Below are positions 30,604-43,300 of a stretch of DNA of 64,000 nt, one piece after another. Below the pieces are notes generated by a model. It was given only the letters and a program-made list of their open reading frames with translations. It was not told where the DNA came from and made no database searches. Source of the stretch: Cotesia glomerata (taxonomy: Eukaryota; Arthropoda; Insecta; Hymenoptera; Braconidae). The stretch spans positions 23,318,144 through 23,382,143 of the forward strand of contig NC_058162.1 in assembly GCF_020080835.1 (NCBI RefSeq), in the 5' to 3' direction. Made by a program: the position numbers and the translations under genes. Within the stretch, counting starts at the first letter, position 1, and every line of letters begins with the position of its first letter.

Positions 30604-30707
30604 TTACAACGATCGTTGACAACTATAATATAATTATAATTAATTGAACATATAAATACTGATATTTAATTTTAACTGTCAAATGAAAAGGCAAATAACT
30701 TTTTTAC

Positions 30708-30713
30708 AATAAA
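30708..30713 (+). terminator. Candidate poly(A) signal of NCBP3
   Basis: AATAAA 105 bases after the stop codon, with further AATAAA overlaps at 30722-30740. Position is typical. Confidence 0.5.
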
Positions 30714-31196
30714 ATTGCCTTAATAAATAAATAAATAAACTCTGCTCTGCTTTAAATCCTAGCAATAACACAAACTAGGAGATGGGAAACAATGAAACTT
30801 TGATTATCGGCCAATAAAGCCTTTTTTTATTAGGACAATAATACTTTTAAGTCATTCATTTTTTATATCTTCAATACATTAATAATTATTTCTTTTTAAA
30901 TACATACACATTTACATTTATTAACGAACATTTGACAAAAAGATGAGTTCATTTAAATAGTAATTTGTTTCTTTTTTAAAGATCGACACTTGTGCCTTCA
31001 AACGTACGAGTTTATCAATTAATAGTATTTTAATTAATTAAATATTAAACATATATATATATAAGCTACATTCATAGATTGATACAAATATTAAATAAAA
31101 ACTTAGCGTATAAATCTAATTGGGTAATTAGTCTAGTATTTAATTAAACAAAAAGGATCCCATTGTGCTAATGTAATGTAACATAACATATCGTGT

Positions 31197-32905
31197 GACA
31201 AATGCCAAATGGAAGTATAAATTATTTTTTTTCCTAATCACTTTGCAAACATATTCTAAGCTTAAAACTGAAAAAAAAAAATTTGTAAGCCAAAAGGGCG
31301 CTCAATATTTTTTTTTTGTTAATTTTTGCAAGTATATTCTAAGCTTTATAATAAAAAAAAATTTTTTAAACCAAAAGAGCTCATGTCTAAAAATATACGC
31401 CCTTTTGGATTTAGAAATTTGAAAATTTAGGAATTTAAAACTAAAATTTTAGACCCTGAGTATTATTTTGATCTAGTTTTATTTTTCGAATTTTTTATCA
31501 ACGTTTTGTAATAAAACATGCATTTTTTTGAAGCCAAAAATGCGTAAATCTTGAAGTACGCCTTTTTGGTTTTAATAATTAAAAAAATTCTTTTTTATTG
31601 ATCTTTACATTTGAATGATTTTGAGTTGAATGCCAAAAAAAAATTTAGTAAATATTTATAAATGGGGTCAACTATTTTAATTTTCATTTTTTTGAACGAA
31701 ATTTCTATTTGATGTTATTGATAAATTTTTTTTTTAAAATACATAAATAATGAACAATTTAAAATAAAGAAAATTCGATTATCACAATTTTCAGAAATTT
31801 ATAAATTTTTTAGAAAATTGTGATATTCATTTTTTTCTTTTTAAATTGTTCGTTTTTTTCTATACTTTTCAAAAAAAAATATATATATAAAAAACATCAG
31901 AAAAAGATAGAATAGAAATGTTGTCCAAAAACATGAGAGCCAAAATTTTTTCCAACTTTTGAAGACAAAGAAGCTATCAAAATCTTTATTTGTTTCTTTC
32001 ACGAGATTTTTTATCATAAATGCGTCGTAAAAAAAAAAGCAGGATCAAAACAAAATTTTGTAATTTTAATTTTTCACCTAGATAAGGCCAAAAATAGGGT
32101 AGACCCCACTTGCAAATAATTACCTCAATTTTTTTTAAAGTCAAAAGGGCGCAAATCTCGAAATACGCCTTTTTGGTTTTAATAATTAAAAAAAAAATTC
32201 TTTTATTGATCTTTACATTTGAACGACTTTGAATTGAATGGCAAAAAAAATTATTTACAAGTGAGGTCAAACCTATTTTTGACCATAAAAAATAGATGAA
32301 TTTATAGATCATCATAATTTTTTTTTAACTTCTTGGTTTTTATGGCGGATTTATGGTGGGGATATCGAGAAATTAATATTTCAATTAAAAAATCATCTTT
32401 GAAAGTTAGAAAAAATTTTGGCTCTCATGTTTTTGGATAAAATTTCTATTTTATTTTTTTTTTTTTTTATGTTTTTGATTTATATTTTTTTGAAAAATAC
32501 ATAAAAATCCAACAATATGAAAAAAAAAAGTTGAATATCACAATTTTATAAAAATTTTTTTTTAAATTTATAAAATTGTGATAATCAACATTTTTTTTTT
32601 TTTAAATTGTTCATATTCTTATGTATTAAAAAAAAAATAAATCAATAAAATTAAATAATAATGTCGTTCAAAAAAATGAAAATTAAAATAATTGACCCCA
32701 CTTGTAAATATTTACCATTTTTATCTCCGCCCTTTTTAAGAAAATTTTTTTAAAACTCTTTTTGGTTCTTATAATTTAAAAAATTTCTTTTTCATTGATT
32801 TTTACATTTAAACGATTTTGAATTAAATGGCAAAAAAAATGTATTTATCCACCCTTTTAGCCAAAAATCCTATTCAACTGCTGTAATACACCCTTTTGGC
32901 ACTTG
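31197..32905. repeat. 1.7-kb complex repeat with TTTTGGC-type ends
   Basis: Three direct blocks (about 31535-31665, 32145-32270 and 32735-32845) share GCCTTTTTGGTTTTAATAAT, TTGATCTTTACATTTGAA and GAATTGAATGGCAAAAAA. Between them are inverted pairs, for example CATGAGAGCCAAAATTTT (about 31932) versus AAAATTTTGGCTCTCATG (about 32414), and hairpins around ATCACAATTTT. The borders TGCCAAATGG and CCCTTTTGGCA are loosely inverted. No frame. Confidence 0.5.
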
Positions 32906-34880
32906 CCACGCAATATTTAATTATTTTTTGATATTCTGTCTGTATAGTTATTATTTGTTAACAATAAACTTACTTTATCTCACGCACACAAGCTTCTACA
33001 AAAATCTACTTAGTCTTGAAAAAATGAAGATTTGAATTGTTTTATTAAATATTGACATGGGCAAGTAAATAATCATTACAATTACAATTATAAACATTTT
33101 TATAAGTTATAATTTAAGGTACTCAAGTTAACTTTGATCATTGACTTGCTACTTTCGTTTCTTCTTTACACTAACAAGCTTAAAAAGCAGATATTTTTTT
33201 TTTCTTTTTAAACGTCACATATTTTTTAAAAACTAATTACTCACAGGTTTTTTTTTTACTGACAACAATTTAATATCTGAACTTGAGTGTTTATTATTAA
33301 TTTATCAATTATCAATAATCAATACTACCCATTAACTTTTTTTTAAATTAATACAAGTCCGAGTAATTAAAGATTACGAAGGCAGCACGTTGGTTTAGTC
33401 TTAACGAGTTGGCTGGTTTTTTTTTTTTTTTACCATAACTCATTACAGTTCAAGTAACTTTATTATTTTTCTTTAATAAAAATTTTAAAAATTTCAATCT
33501 TTTAAAACTCTATGAATGCAGCTGGATCAATAAAATAATTATTCAATTATTAATAATTATTTTATTTATTCAATGGAAGATTATTTTCGGAGTTATCCAA
33601 AATTTAATTATTTTTTTCGAGTGTTATGCATTTCTTAAAATTTTTTCTTAATATATTTCTCAGACAGTCCTAACCTCAACAATTTAAAACTCCATTGTTA
33701 CCAATCCGCCATCTTGAATCACAACTCCCATCTCAAGACTTTTTTATTAAATATTAATCAATTAATAATTAATAACAATTGCAAATAATATTTTTTTTAA
33801 TCTCCAGCGTAGTATAATTATAAATTTGAGCTTTTTTTTAACTATTGCTTGCATTATCTTAAATTATTCATCCATTTTTCTGCGGTTACATTTTTTGAAT
33901 AAGGTTAAAATGTAGGTGGCGCCATCTAAGAGCCATATTGTTTAAAAAATAATTACAGACATGCACAACACTCAATTTCAAAGAGAAAAATCTCGATATG
34001 ATTTAGCAACAACAAATACACAACATTTTTAAAATTTAATTTAAGTATATTAGGCCAGATATCGTTATTATATTGATAAAATTAATTTCTTCTAATTATC
34101 GCTCATAAATAATAAAATTATTTATGTTGCGGTCGCTTTGAGCGAATAATTGTCGCACGAGTAACTCGATAAACGCGAGAATGATTACCTTCATATTTAT
34201 AAATGACCTTGCGAGTGAATATTATTATTGAACCATTTTTTTTTTTTAAACAAATCCTGAATTTAAAATTGGAAGAACACGAAGTTAAATAAATCTCGAA
34301 ATTTTAAGAATTACAATAAAAAATAATTAATAATAATTATAATAATATAATATTTGTAATATACATTAACAAGATTTACAATAGCTTGCGCGATTATTTG
34401 TAAATATGGAATTGAATAATGGAAATAGCTAAAAACTGCTCTCTATATCTTCTTTCACACTAATTATCTCAAACCATAATTATCATTAATCATTACAATG
34501 CTAATAATCAATAATTAATCTCTTTTAACACACTCCAGGCATTCACACAACGTCCGATGATATCGAGGCATCTCTTTGGATAAAACTTGACGCTTAGTCA
34601 GCAGTTACATTTAAAATCTTTAAATATATGCGTGTATATTTTTAAATTAATACACACACATACATATATTACATATACATTTAATTAAATTAATTTTTTA
34701 TTTATATTTATAATATATATACTGTTTTTTTAATAAAACTGAATTATAATAAAATAATACAATCCTTGGATCATCGAAAATTTAACGATAAAATGCAAAT
34801 AAATGTCCCAGCGACAAGAGTACACGCTAAATGCCATTTTTTTATTGTTCATAATTATAAATTTAGATTTTTATTTTTAA
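32906..34880. other. Non-coding DNA, possibly MAPK 3' flank
   Basis: AT-rich with no supported exon. A GGCGCCATCTAAGAG motif (33918-33932) resembles the CTCF-like sites seen near the promoters. It may include long 3' untranslated sequence of the MAP kinase, which ends at 36608 on the minus strand; I cannot place its poly(A) site. Confidence 0.4.
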
Positions 34881-35917
34881 GGGGGTTTTCTGGTCTAGAA
34901 GCATTAAATTTCAGGTAATTTTTTAAGAGTCTAAAAAAAGGCAGTCAATACTTTTATTATATATTTTTTTCTAAGTTATTTATTAATATTATAAGAATAC
35001 AGAAGAAAATTAAAAAATAAAAAAAGTTGAAAATTCAAAAAATTAGCAGCTGATAAAAGTATGGATAAAACTACGGAAAAGTTGAAAAAAAATTTTTTAT
35101 AAAATGACAACTGCTTGAAAAAAGAAAAAAAAAACATTTTTTTTTTTACTTTTTCGAATTTTTTAAAAATAGTAAAAATTTAAATTTGGGGATGACCGTA
35201 GTTCCAACTGAATCCTGAAAAAAATAGACCCGAAATAATTTTAAAGTTAGGAAAAATTCATATTATTTCATCATTAAAATTATTATAAAATAATAATAAT
35301 AATAATGATATTTTTTTTTTATAACAAAAAATGGAGCGATCATTCTAGGGGAGCTTGTTTTTCAGGAAAATTGTGGGTATGATACAATTATTATTATTAT
35401 TTTTTTTATTTTATAATAATTTTAATGAAATAATATGAATTTTTCATAACTTTAAAATTTTTTCCAGGTCTATTTTTTCCGATTACCGTTCCAACTATAG
35501 CGACATTACTCTAGATTAATAATCTTTTTTCTTGTTTCCGATTGCTAGAAGGGTTGGAATCGTGGGTATAGTCACGTGCCAATTTTTTGAGACCCCCCTA
35601 ACTTTATCAGCTGCTAATTTTTCGAATTTTCAACTTTTTTTATTTTTTAATTTCTTTCTGTATTCTTATAATGTTAATAAATAACTTATCAAAAAATGAA
35701 TAGTAAAAATATTGATTTTATTTTTTCTTAAGGCACTTCAAAAATTACCTGAAATTTCATGCTTCTACACGAAAAGAACAAGATGACACTGGATATCATC
35801 TCAGATTATACTCATTGTAATCTAGATTATACTCATTGTACTCTATATTATACACATTGTAATCTGAGATGATAACCGGTGTCATCTTGTTCTTTCCATT
35901 TAGACCAGAATACCCAC
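34881..35917. mobile_element. Non-autonomous Kolobok-like foldback element
   Basis: TTAA (34877-34880) GGGGGTTTTCTGGTCTAGAA ... TAGACCAGAATACCCAC TTAA (35918-35921). The left arm matches that of 22521-23781 (TTAGGTAATTTTT, TTATTTATTAAT, GAATACAGA, GCAGC.GATAA), and the right arm is its mirror from about 35600. No protein remains. The right end is interrupted by a 133-bp MITE (35768-35900). Confidence 0.75.
35768..35900. mobile_element. AGAACAAGAT-family MITE nested in a Kolobok-like end
   Basis: An almost perfect palindrome, GAAAAGAACAAGATGACACT ... GGTGTCATCTTGTTCTTT, with an internal short repeat GATTATACTCATTGTA. TA dinucleotides flank it. It splits the host end between GCTTCTA and TAGACC, which shows the order of insertion. 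Confidence 0.8.
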
Positions 35918-36607
35918 TTAATTATGATAAATAATAATCATTCTCTCAAATCTTTCTCTCATTAATCATTATTTAAATAATATTCTCACATCGACGTACC
36001 GATCACGTGATTGCTTGAGATTTAATCACAGACAGATGTTTGGAATAACAATTAATCGGTATTATCGACTGATGTATTTTTTTTTTATAATAATAATAAC
36101 TACTAACTATAATTAATATAATAATTCATTAATTAATAACTAAATATTGTTGTTAATATTAACTGATACGTAATTTAGAGCTATGACTGGATAAAATAAT
36201 ATTGGTTGAGTTAAAACTATAATTGTTTTATATCATACAAATTAATATTATGCAACTGGACATCGCGGTGTTGCTTTGCGCGGCATCTCAGTGGGACGAG
36301 ATCGGGAACTGATGATAGATGAGAGAAGAGACCTTTAATTAGTAATTGTAATCAATAATATAAAAAGTTAATTAAATTGATCATTTTTGACCTTAATCAC
36401 CCGGTTTTCGTCGCTCGCTTGGTAAAACTTTAAAACTTTAGACTGTGCCTGATTCTGATATTGATACTGACTAATTATAATCACTTCATTCATTCTCGAT
36501 TTTTTCTTTTTTTTTAATCTAATAAATTTAAACACAATCTTATAAATAATTTGATAAGTTTACGCCGATGATCAAGGTTTTTCCGTTTTATTTTAAAGTG
36601 TAGTTCA

Positions 36608-39016
36608 CTACATTGGGTTATCCCGGTGGTTTTCAGCGAACTGTGCGGTCTCGTCGAATATATACTGCTTTAGAACTTCTTTTGGAAGATCATCTAGCTC
36701 CATATCGAATCTGAATGGTTCTTCCGCTACAGGCTGTAAATAAAAAAATAAATTTTAGTATTGTCATTTTTTTTTATGTAAGTTGAGATTTTTATAAAAA
36801 TTTAATTTAATTATACAATTTATTTATTTATGTATACATTTAAATATATAAGGTAAAAGACGTCTAGTTATTTGACACTTGAAATTTTATTCTAATTAAA
36901 AAAATTAAATGTTCTCAAAAAACCAATTTTCTTAAAATTTATAATTCAAAAATTATATTTATTAATTTATTAAAATTAATTTGTTTTTTTTTTTTTTTTA
37001 GTTAAAATATAAAATTGCAAGTGTCAATAACTGGGTCTTTTACCTTATATTTATTTAGATTTTTATAAAAATTCAATTAAATCATATAACTTATTTAAAT
37101 TTTCATAAAAATTTAATTAAATTGCATAATTTATTTATTTAATTTATAAAATAATTTTTAATCATTAAAAAAATTTTTTTTACACGCCATAGTCGGGTAA
37201 TTGAAAATAAGCAATAAATATCATCAATTAAATCGGTAAAGCTATAAAAACTACTTTATACCTTCAGTAAGAAGCCCCAATTCCAACACGAGTTAAATTA
37301 CCCGTAATTTCCAACATTAGACAAATAAACTTAAAATAACTTATCGTAAAATTGATAAAATAAATTTTGCAAGATTTTTATCAAACATTGCTTTTTTAAA
37401 AAATAATTAAAAAAATAATTTCCTATAAAATTTTATTTGATTTGTCAGTTCTTAAAAATAATAAAGATAATTTTTTATGATTATATAATACTTTTATTGA
37501 ATGCAAGATGGATCTCGTTAAATTTTAATAACCGATTGAATTTTATTGAGAGCATATTTTCTTCAAAAGACTTTCGGAGAAGTATGCATTGATATTTAAA
37601 TTGATAATAAATACGTCATTATTTAGTTGATACTTGTAAAAAGTTTATTATATGAAAAATGACTTGTTGCACATTGTAAAAGACATTTCTCAGAACAAGT
37701 TGATAATAACTATAATTATCAGCCATAATCAATGGAAACAATTTATAAATAGAATGTGTAATAATAAAAAAATATCCAGGTGAGTTTTTTTAAGATATTT
37801 CAATAAAAGTATATTAAATATTTACGAATTTTTTTTTTAATTTCATACTGAGGATATATTTTTAAATAATTTTGTCTTTAAAAATAAATTTCATAAATGA
37901 TAATAAAAATAGCAGACATCTGATCAGAGTTTTTTAAAATTTTTATAAGTGAAAAAAATTTTTTTAAACAATTTATTACCTGCAATTGTTTGAATAAGAG
38001 CTCTACTATTTTTTTTAATTAAATTTTTGTTTTTTAAGTTTATTTAAAGTCGCTATGACGACATAGGTTCTCTGCGATAAATTTTTATTTTTTTATTAGC
38101 GAACTTATGAATTATTCATGAAAAGTTCACAAAATTTTATTTATCGTCTTTTGGCAGTTTTAAAATTAAAAAAAAAATTAATATTTCTTAAACATCAATT
38201 TTTAAAGTATTTTTTTTTTTAAATAAAAAATTAAACATTAAAAAAAAATTTTATATGATTAAAAATTTTTTAAAAAATTTGTAAACTTTGATATTCGATC
38301 AATAATTTTTTAGAGTAATAATTTTTCTCTAAAAATTAATATATAAAAAAATAGGACAAGTCTGTATTTTTTGCCTTTGCAATTGAACAACAATGTCAAA
38401 AAATTTTTTTTGCTAAGTAATATTCAAAAATTCACCGCACTAAAGAATAAAATAAAAAAAAGAATAATTAAATTTATCAATTTTAATGGTAAATAAAACC
38501 ATTCGGTATCCACCAAGATGGAAGGTAGATTTCCTATAATCCATGATTTTAATAACAATATTAGTATAATAATTATTATTCCTCAAGTTTATGAGAAACG
38601 TAAATCGGCTGCCCAATTTTAAAACACAATAATGAAAAATTATTCCCTAGTAAAGTCCTCAAACATGATTTTTATAAATCAAAAATATGTACTAAAGATG
38701 TGAATTCGTCGTAAATATATTATAAAAATTGTTATTATATGTAAAAATTTATTTAATTATTGTACGAAAGAATAGCGATGGCTAGTTGAATAAATATTAT
38801 TATTTTTTACATTTTCGAGAATTTCAAATGGTTGCAATTTCTAAACTATTTGATGTATTTAGCTCATTTTTGAACTCATTCAAGCTAATTGTATGTATAA
38901 TGAGTCTACCAAGCACGAATCCTAGATAGATTTCTATCTAGGCTTCGTGCTACCAAGTTTCATGAAGATTCATTAAGAATTGTGGGAGTTATCGTCTTCA
39001 CAAACCGCGCGTTATA

Positions 39017-39097
<81 letters not shown>

Positions 39098-42000
39098 AAC
39101 TTTCAACTCAATGTCATTCTTAAGCCTTACTCAACTAAATAATAAATAATTAATATAGTAACAAAATTCTATGTGAATTGTGACCCAAGGGCCAATGCAA
39201 TAGATAAATTTTATGAAATCTATCCAAAAAACATTAAAACTCATTTAAAAAATTCTAATGCTTGCTTCAGTTATTTTTTTCAATATGATAATCAGTAATT
39301 GCAATGTTTCATTTTGATCTTATTTAAAATTAAAATTAATAATGTAAAAATTTTAAATTAAAAAATTGAAAATATTATTTTCTGTGTTATCCTCAATTTA
39401 CTTATTTGTATTACTTGATATATCTCTGTTTTACTAAAATTTAAAATTAAACTTAATTGTAAACCCTTAATTACTAAGTAATTTTGTACTGAGTTGTATC
39501 ATATAAAAATGCAAACCAATGTATTAAATACTGATAGCTCTGAGGGAGCTTAGGTTCCAGAATCAATAAAATTTTCTATCTATCTAATTACCAGATATGT
39601 GCAATTTTCATAAAAAAAAAAAATAATTACCTCATCAGCGGGATCATAATACTGCTCGAGGTAGGGATGTGCAAGTGCATCTTCAACAACAATCCTCTTA
39701 TTAGGATTAAACGTCAGCATTTTATCGAGCAAATCCAGCGCTCGTGGATCTGCATTGGGGAACAAACAAGTCCAGGGTACCTTGGGTTTGTACGGTAACG
39801 ATTGTAAATAATTCCTTGCCTGCAAATAAATAAATATGACTAACCACTCAAGCATCTTTTCCCCTTCCCTCATCCATCAACAATCAACAATCTCCAATCT
39901 ATTATCATCATCATCATTAATCATCTTCACAATTCACCGCGATAAAATTAATAAAACTAAATAACCTTCTCATTGATGATGCACTCAAGGTCCTCAGCAG
40001 AAGGCGAGCCCAGAACCCCCAGGATGTGGTTCAGCTGATCTAGGTAGTGTTTACCAGGAAATATAGCGCGCCTCGACAGCATTTCAGCGAGGATGCAGCC
40101 CACAGACCAGATGTCTATAGACTTGGTGTAGCCCTTGGAGTTGAGCATGATCTCCGGGGCTCGGTACCACCTTGTAGCTACGTACTCCGTGAGGAAGCCC
40201 GCGTGGTTGTGGTCCGGATCCGCGACCCTGGCCAACCCGAAGTCGCAGATTTTAAGGTCACAGGTGGTGTTGAGGAGCAAGTTGCTGGGCTTTAAGTCCC
40301 GGTGGAGGACGTTGGCTGAGTGAATGTACTTCAGCCCGCGGAGAATCTGGTAGAGAAAGTAGCATATGTGGTCGTTGCTGATCGCCTGTGTCTTTAATAG
40401 TTTGTACAAATCTGTCTCCATAAGACACTGAACTATGTAGACGTCTTTCATCTGATCGATACTCGGTGCTCGTATTATGTCCCTTATGTCTATTATGTTT
40501 TCATGCCGAAATCGCGTGAGGATCTTTATTTCCCTTAACGTCCTCTGGCTGTAGGTCTGATGCTCAAATGGTGATATCTTTTTGATCGCCACTTTTGTTT
40601 TTGTCACGTTATCATAAGCCGACCTGAAACATTATTTATCATTAATATAAACAATGTTTTTTAATTAATAGAATAAAATAATAAATCTTTATTAGTTGAA
40701 TTAAAAAAAAAAATTGTAAAATTTATGACGTTAAACTTTGCAGTCACTTGATCATTTTTGAATTTTTTTTTAACAAACAAATCGGCTGCCCAATTTTAAA
40801 ACACACTGAAAAAAAATGTTTTTGAATAAAGTATATAACCCTGATTCAGAAAGATGATTTGAAATGATTACCTTCATGTTAATTGTATATTTATATAGTA
40901 TTCAAATCGGATGCTTTTAAATTATTTCAAATCATTATAAATCGTTTCAAATTAGATTTATTAATCAGGGATTTTTGAAGAACTTCATCTTCTTGATTTG
41001 AATAAAAAAATTCTTAAACTAAGAAATTTTTACTTGGTTTAAGTAAATTTTACTTGATTCAAGAATTTTCCGTCTTGATTCTAGAGAATTACCCTCTTCA
41101 AAATTATTTTCTTCGTTCAATAATTTTCCTCTTGAATCAAGTTAATTTTTTTTTCAGTGCAGTAACTGCAAAATTTTTATACCTGATTTTTTTTTAGTAT
41201 TGCTACATTTATCATAACTTTTAGACATAATTTCAAGTATTTTTTCTTAAAAATATTTATATTCAAGTATTTTCTATTCATAAGTCAAATTTTTTATCAA
41301 TTTGGCGCGCAAACTTTTTTTTAATAAGAAAAATTAAATAAATTTTTCAATTTTCAGTTACTGTGTTTCGAAATTAGGCATCTGAAATTTGCTACAAAAA
41401 AATTTTTTTTAAAATTGAATTAAAAATAAAAAATGGTAATTTTAGTGTTATTATAAATTTATCATTTATAATTTAAAAATTTGACGTAGAAATTTATAGA
41501 TATCTGTCAATTTTTATAAAAAATAAAGTTTTTAAAGAAAAACATTAAAAAAAATCGTGAATATAATTTAAATAAAAAAATAGTTGGTAATTTTAGTATT
41601 GCTATAAATTTATAATTTTTAATTTAAAAATAAATTTAATTAATATGAAATAAAATACTTAAAAAAAAATTGATGTAAAAATTCAAAAAAATTATGAATA
41701 GAATTTAAAAATAAAAAATGGAAATTGTCTGCAAATTTAAGTATTAATTTACAAATTTATAGTAATTTTGAATTTAAAAATATGATATTGAGATTGAAAA
41801 TTATCTGACAACTTTATAAATTTTTATAATAAATAAATTAATACTTAAAAATTTAGATTTAGATCTAAATAAATAGATCTAAAAAAGATCTATCGATCTA
41901 AAAAAATCTGAATAAATCTAAAATCTAATATCTAAAAATAAAATTTTGTGTAAAAATCAAAAAGAAGATTATGAATACAATTTTTAAAAATAAAAAATGG

Positions 42001-42803
42001 TCAATTATCTGTTAATTTAAATATCACTATAAATTTATATTAATTCATAATTTTAAAAAATATGATACTGAAATTAAAATATCTGATTTTTTTTTTAAAT
42101 AAATATAAATACTAAGTAAATAAATTTTGTTTTTAAATATGAATGAAATTCTTTAAAAATAATTTTTCTTATCACCAACTAATTAAAAAAAAATAGTAAA
42201 AGCTGTCAATTATCTAGATAAAAATAAAGATAAATAAGAAAAATAAAAATAAAATTAATAATATTTATCAGGAATTTAGTAACAGGATGTGATGTGGTTT
42301 AAAGCCTGACAAGTACCAGGAAAAAATTCCCCATCAGAGCGAGGATAAATTAAAAATAACAGTGGAGCGGATGAACCAAGCGGCAGATAGTAGTCCTAGA
42401 AGTGAAGTAAAAATAAAATGACAAGAGAAGATAAAACAATATTACTATTAGTATAAACTATTGTGAAACGGTGAATAAATTTGAATAGTAATGGACGATG
42501 TTTGATAGACGGTTGGCTCTAATTATTTATCTTGTCATGCAGACACCAGCACCAGCACCAGCACAAACACGAGCACCTGTGGGGCGGGGAGAGAAGTTGA
42601 TGATTCACAGAGTAGACAAACATGTTATGTTATGTTATGTTTAAGTAATAATAATAGTTAAGTAATAATTGTACTCACACGACCATCCCGTAGGCGCCTT
42701 CGCCCATGTACGAGAGATTGGTGTACCTGGGGCCGACTTCGAACACCTGTCCTCTCACAATCTCGGCATTCGGATTCACATTAGCTGCACCTTCATTCGC
42801 CAT
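36608..42803 (-). CDS. rl: ERK-type mitogen-activated protein kinase (rolled orthologue)
   Basis: Four exons on the minus strand, 42803-42679, 40623-39966, 39819-39631 and 36733-36608, splice in frame to 365 residues, close to insect and vertebrate ERK length. The product is the terminal Ser/Thr kinase of the Ras-Raf-MEK cascade. Visible marks are the glycine loop YMGEGAYGMV, ATP lysine in VAIKK (residue 56), HRDLKPSN (149-156), DFGLA (169-173), the TEY dual-phosphorylation site (187-189), APE and the MAPK insert. The C-terminal docking region is YYDPADE, followed by the ERK tail FRFDMELDDLPKEVLKQYIF. No key residue is missing. The Met at 42803 is preceded by in-frame context without another start and matches known N-termini. 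Introns 1 (2.1 kb) and 3 (2.9 kb) hold MITEs. Convergent with NCBP3. Confidence 0.96.
36849..37048. mobile_element. TATTGACAC-family MITE in MAPK intron 3
   Basis: Ends ATAAGGTAAAAGACGTCTAG and CAATAACTGGGTCTTTTACC then TTAT are inverted, about 200 bases. Confidence 0.7.
37049..39018. other. MAPK intron 3, unassigned AT-rich DNA
   Basis: No exon or repeat with clear borders apart from a miniature hairpin at 38913-38950. Confidence 0.5.
38913..38950. repeat. 38-bp hairpin between short direct repeats
   Basis: GCACGAA.CCTAGATAGA ... TCTATCTAGG.TTCGTGC is a nearly perfect palindrome, and TACCAA lies on both sides. It has the layout of a tiny insertion with a 6-base target duplication. Confidence 0.5.
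39019..39095. repeat. (AT)n microsatellite
   Basis: About 38 AT units in MAPK intron 3, the longest microsatellite in the window. Confidence 0.95.
40804..41159. mobile_element. CACTGA-ended element interrupted by a 132-bp MITE
   Basis: CACTGAAAAAAAATG at the left and TTTTTTTTCAGTG at the right are inverted. The interior has TTCTTGATT, CTTGATTCAAG and related words typical of the CACTGATAG family. It lies in MAPK intron 1. Confidence 0.55.
40839..40970. mobile_element. CCCTGATTCAG-family MITE, 132 bp
   Basis: CCCTGATTCAGAAAGATGAT ... ATTTATTAATCAGGG, with the repeated word ATTTCAAATCATT inside. A copy of exactly the same length with about 90% identity by eye is at 58390-58521. Confidence 0.75.
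41160..42678. other. MAPK intron 1, low-complexity remainder
   Basis: Repeated cycles of an AATTTAAAAATAAA / TGATACTGAAATT theme suggest an old, diverged tandem repeat between about 41390 and 42130. Short CA-rich (CACCAGCACCAGCACCAG, about 42545) and TGTTA (42622-42640) runs follow. No coding evidence. Confidence 0.4.
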
Positions 42804-43007
42804 TTTGACAACTACGCTAAGTCACTAATGTTGGCTGGAAACAACGGGCAGCCGAGCTCTGTGCTGAGTGTTCAGCGATGCTGTAGTCCTGTCTTGTTGT
42901 AACTTTTGTGTTAAACTTTGAGCCTCTCGCTTGCCGTCTGCTGTGTCTGTAGCACTTTGAGAGACTTCTGGCGGTCTCTGGTGGCGTTTTTGGGACTATA
43001 AGGCGCA

Positions 43008-43017
43008 AGATGGCGCT
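43008..43017. promoter_or_regulatory. AGATGGCGCT motif upstream of MAPK
   Basis: It lies about 210 bases upstream of the MAPK start codon. Its complement AGCGCCATCT matches the core shared with the SLC23, NCBP3 and RtcB/ankyrin upstream regions. Binding by CTCF or another zinc-finger factor is inferred. Confidence 0.35.
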
Positions 43018-43189
43018 GAATTGCAAGGCGGGAAATTTTTAATTTTGAAACTGGGGTTTCCCTGATTTTTATGCTGTTTTTGGGCAAGAGATATGAAGAA
43101 ATCAAAATTTAAGGTTAATTTATGAGTTTTGAAATTTTTTAATTATAATTAGACATTTTCTTGGAGATAAATTTGAATTTTTTTTCTAT

Positions 43190-43300
43190 TTTTATATTTA
43201 TTTATTTATTTATTGATTAATCAACATACGCCTATCGGCTATATACATCAGTAGAAATTATTTCAAATTATATAACATTAATTTAAAAAGTAAAAATTAA
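43190..43300. repeat. (ATTT)n-tailed repeat end, copy 1
   Basis: A run of TTTA units, then ACATACGCCTATCGGCTATA and TACATCAGTAGAAATTA. The same order (TTTA run, ACAAACGCCAATCGGCAATA, TGCAACATTATACATTTCAA) occurs at 53560-53660. It looks like the 3' end of a non-LTR retroelement on the minus strand, with a simple-repeat tail. Confidence 0.45.

Noticed and set aside
31986..32315. 109-codon lysine/phenylalanine-rich frame
   Set aside because: Lies within the AT-rich complex repeat; composition follows poly-A/poly-T tracts.
42540..42640. CACCAG and TGTTA short tandem runs as CRISPR-like or coding repeats
   Set aside because: Too short and simple; intronic low-complexity DNA in a eukaryotic gene.
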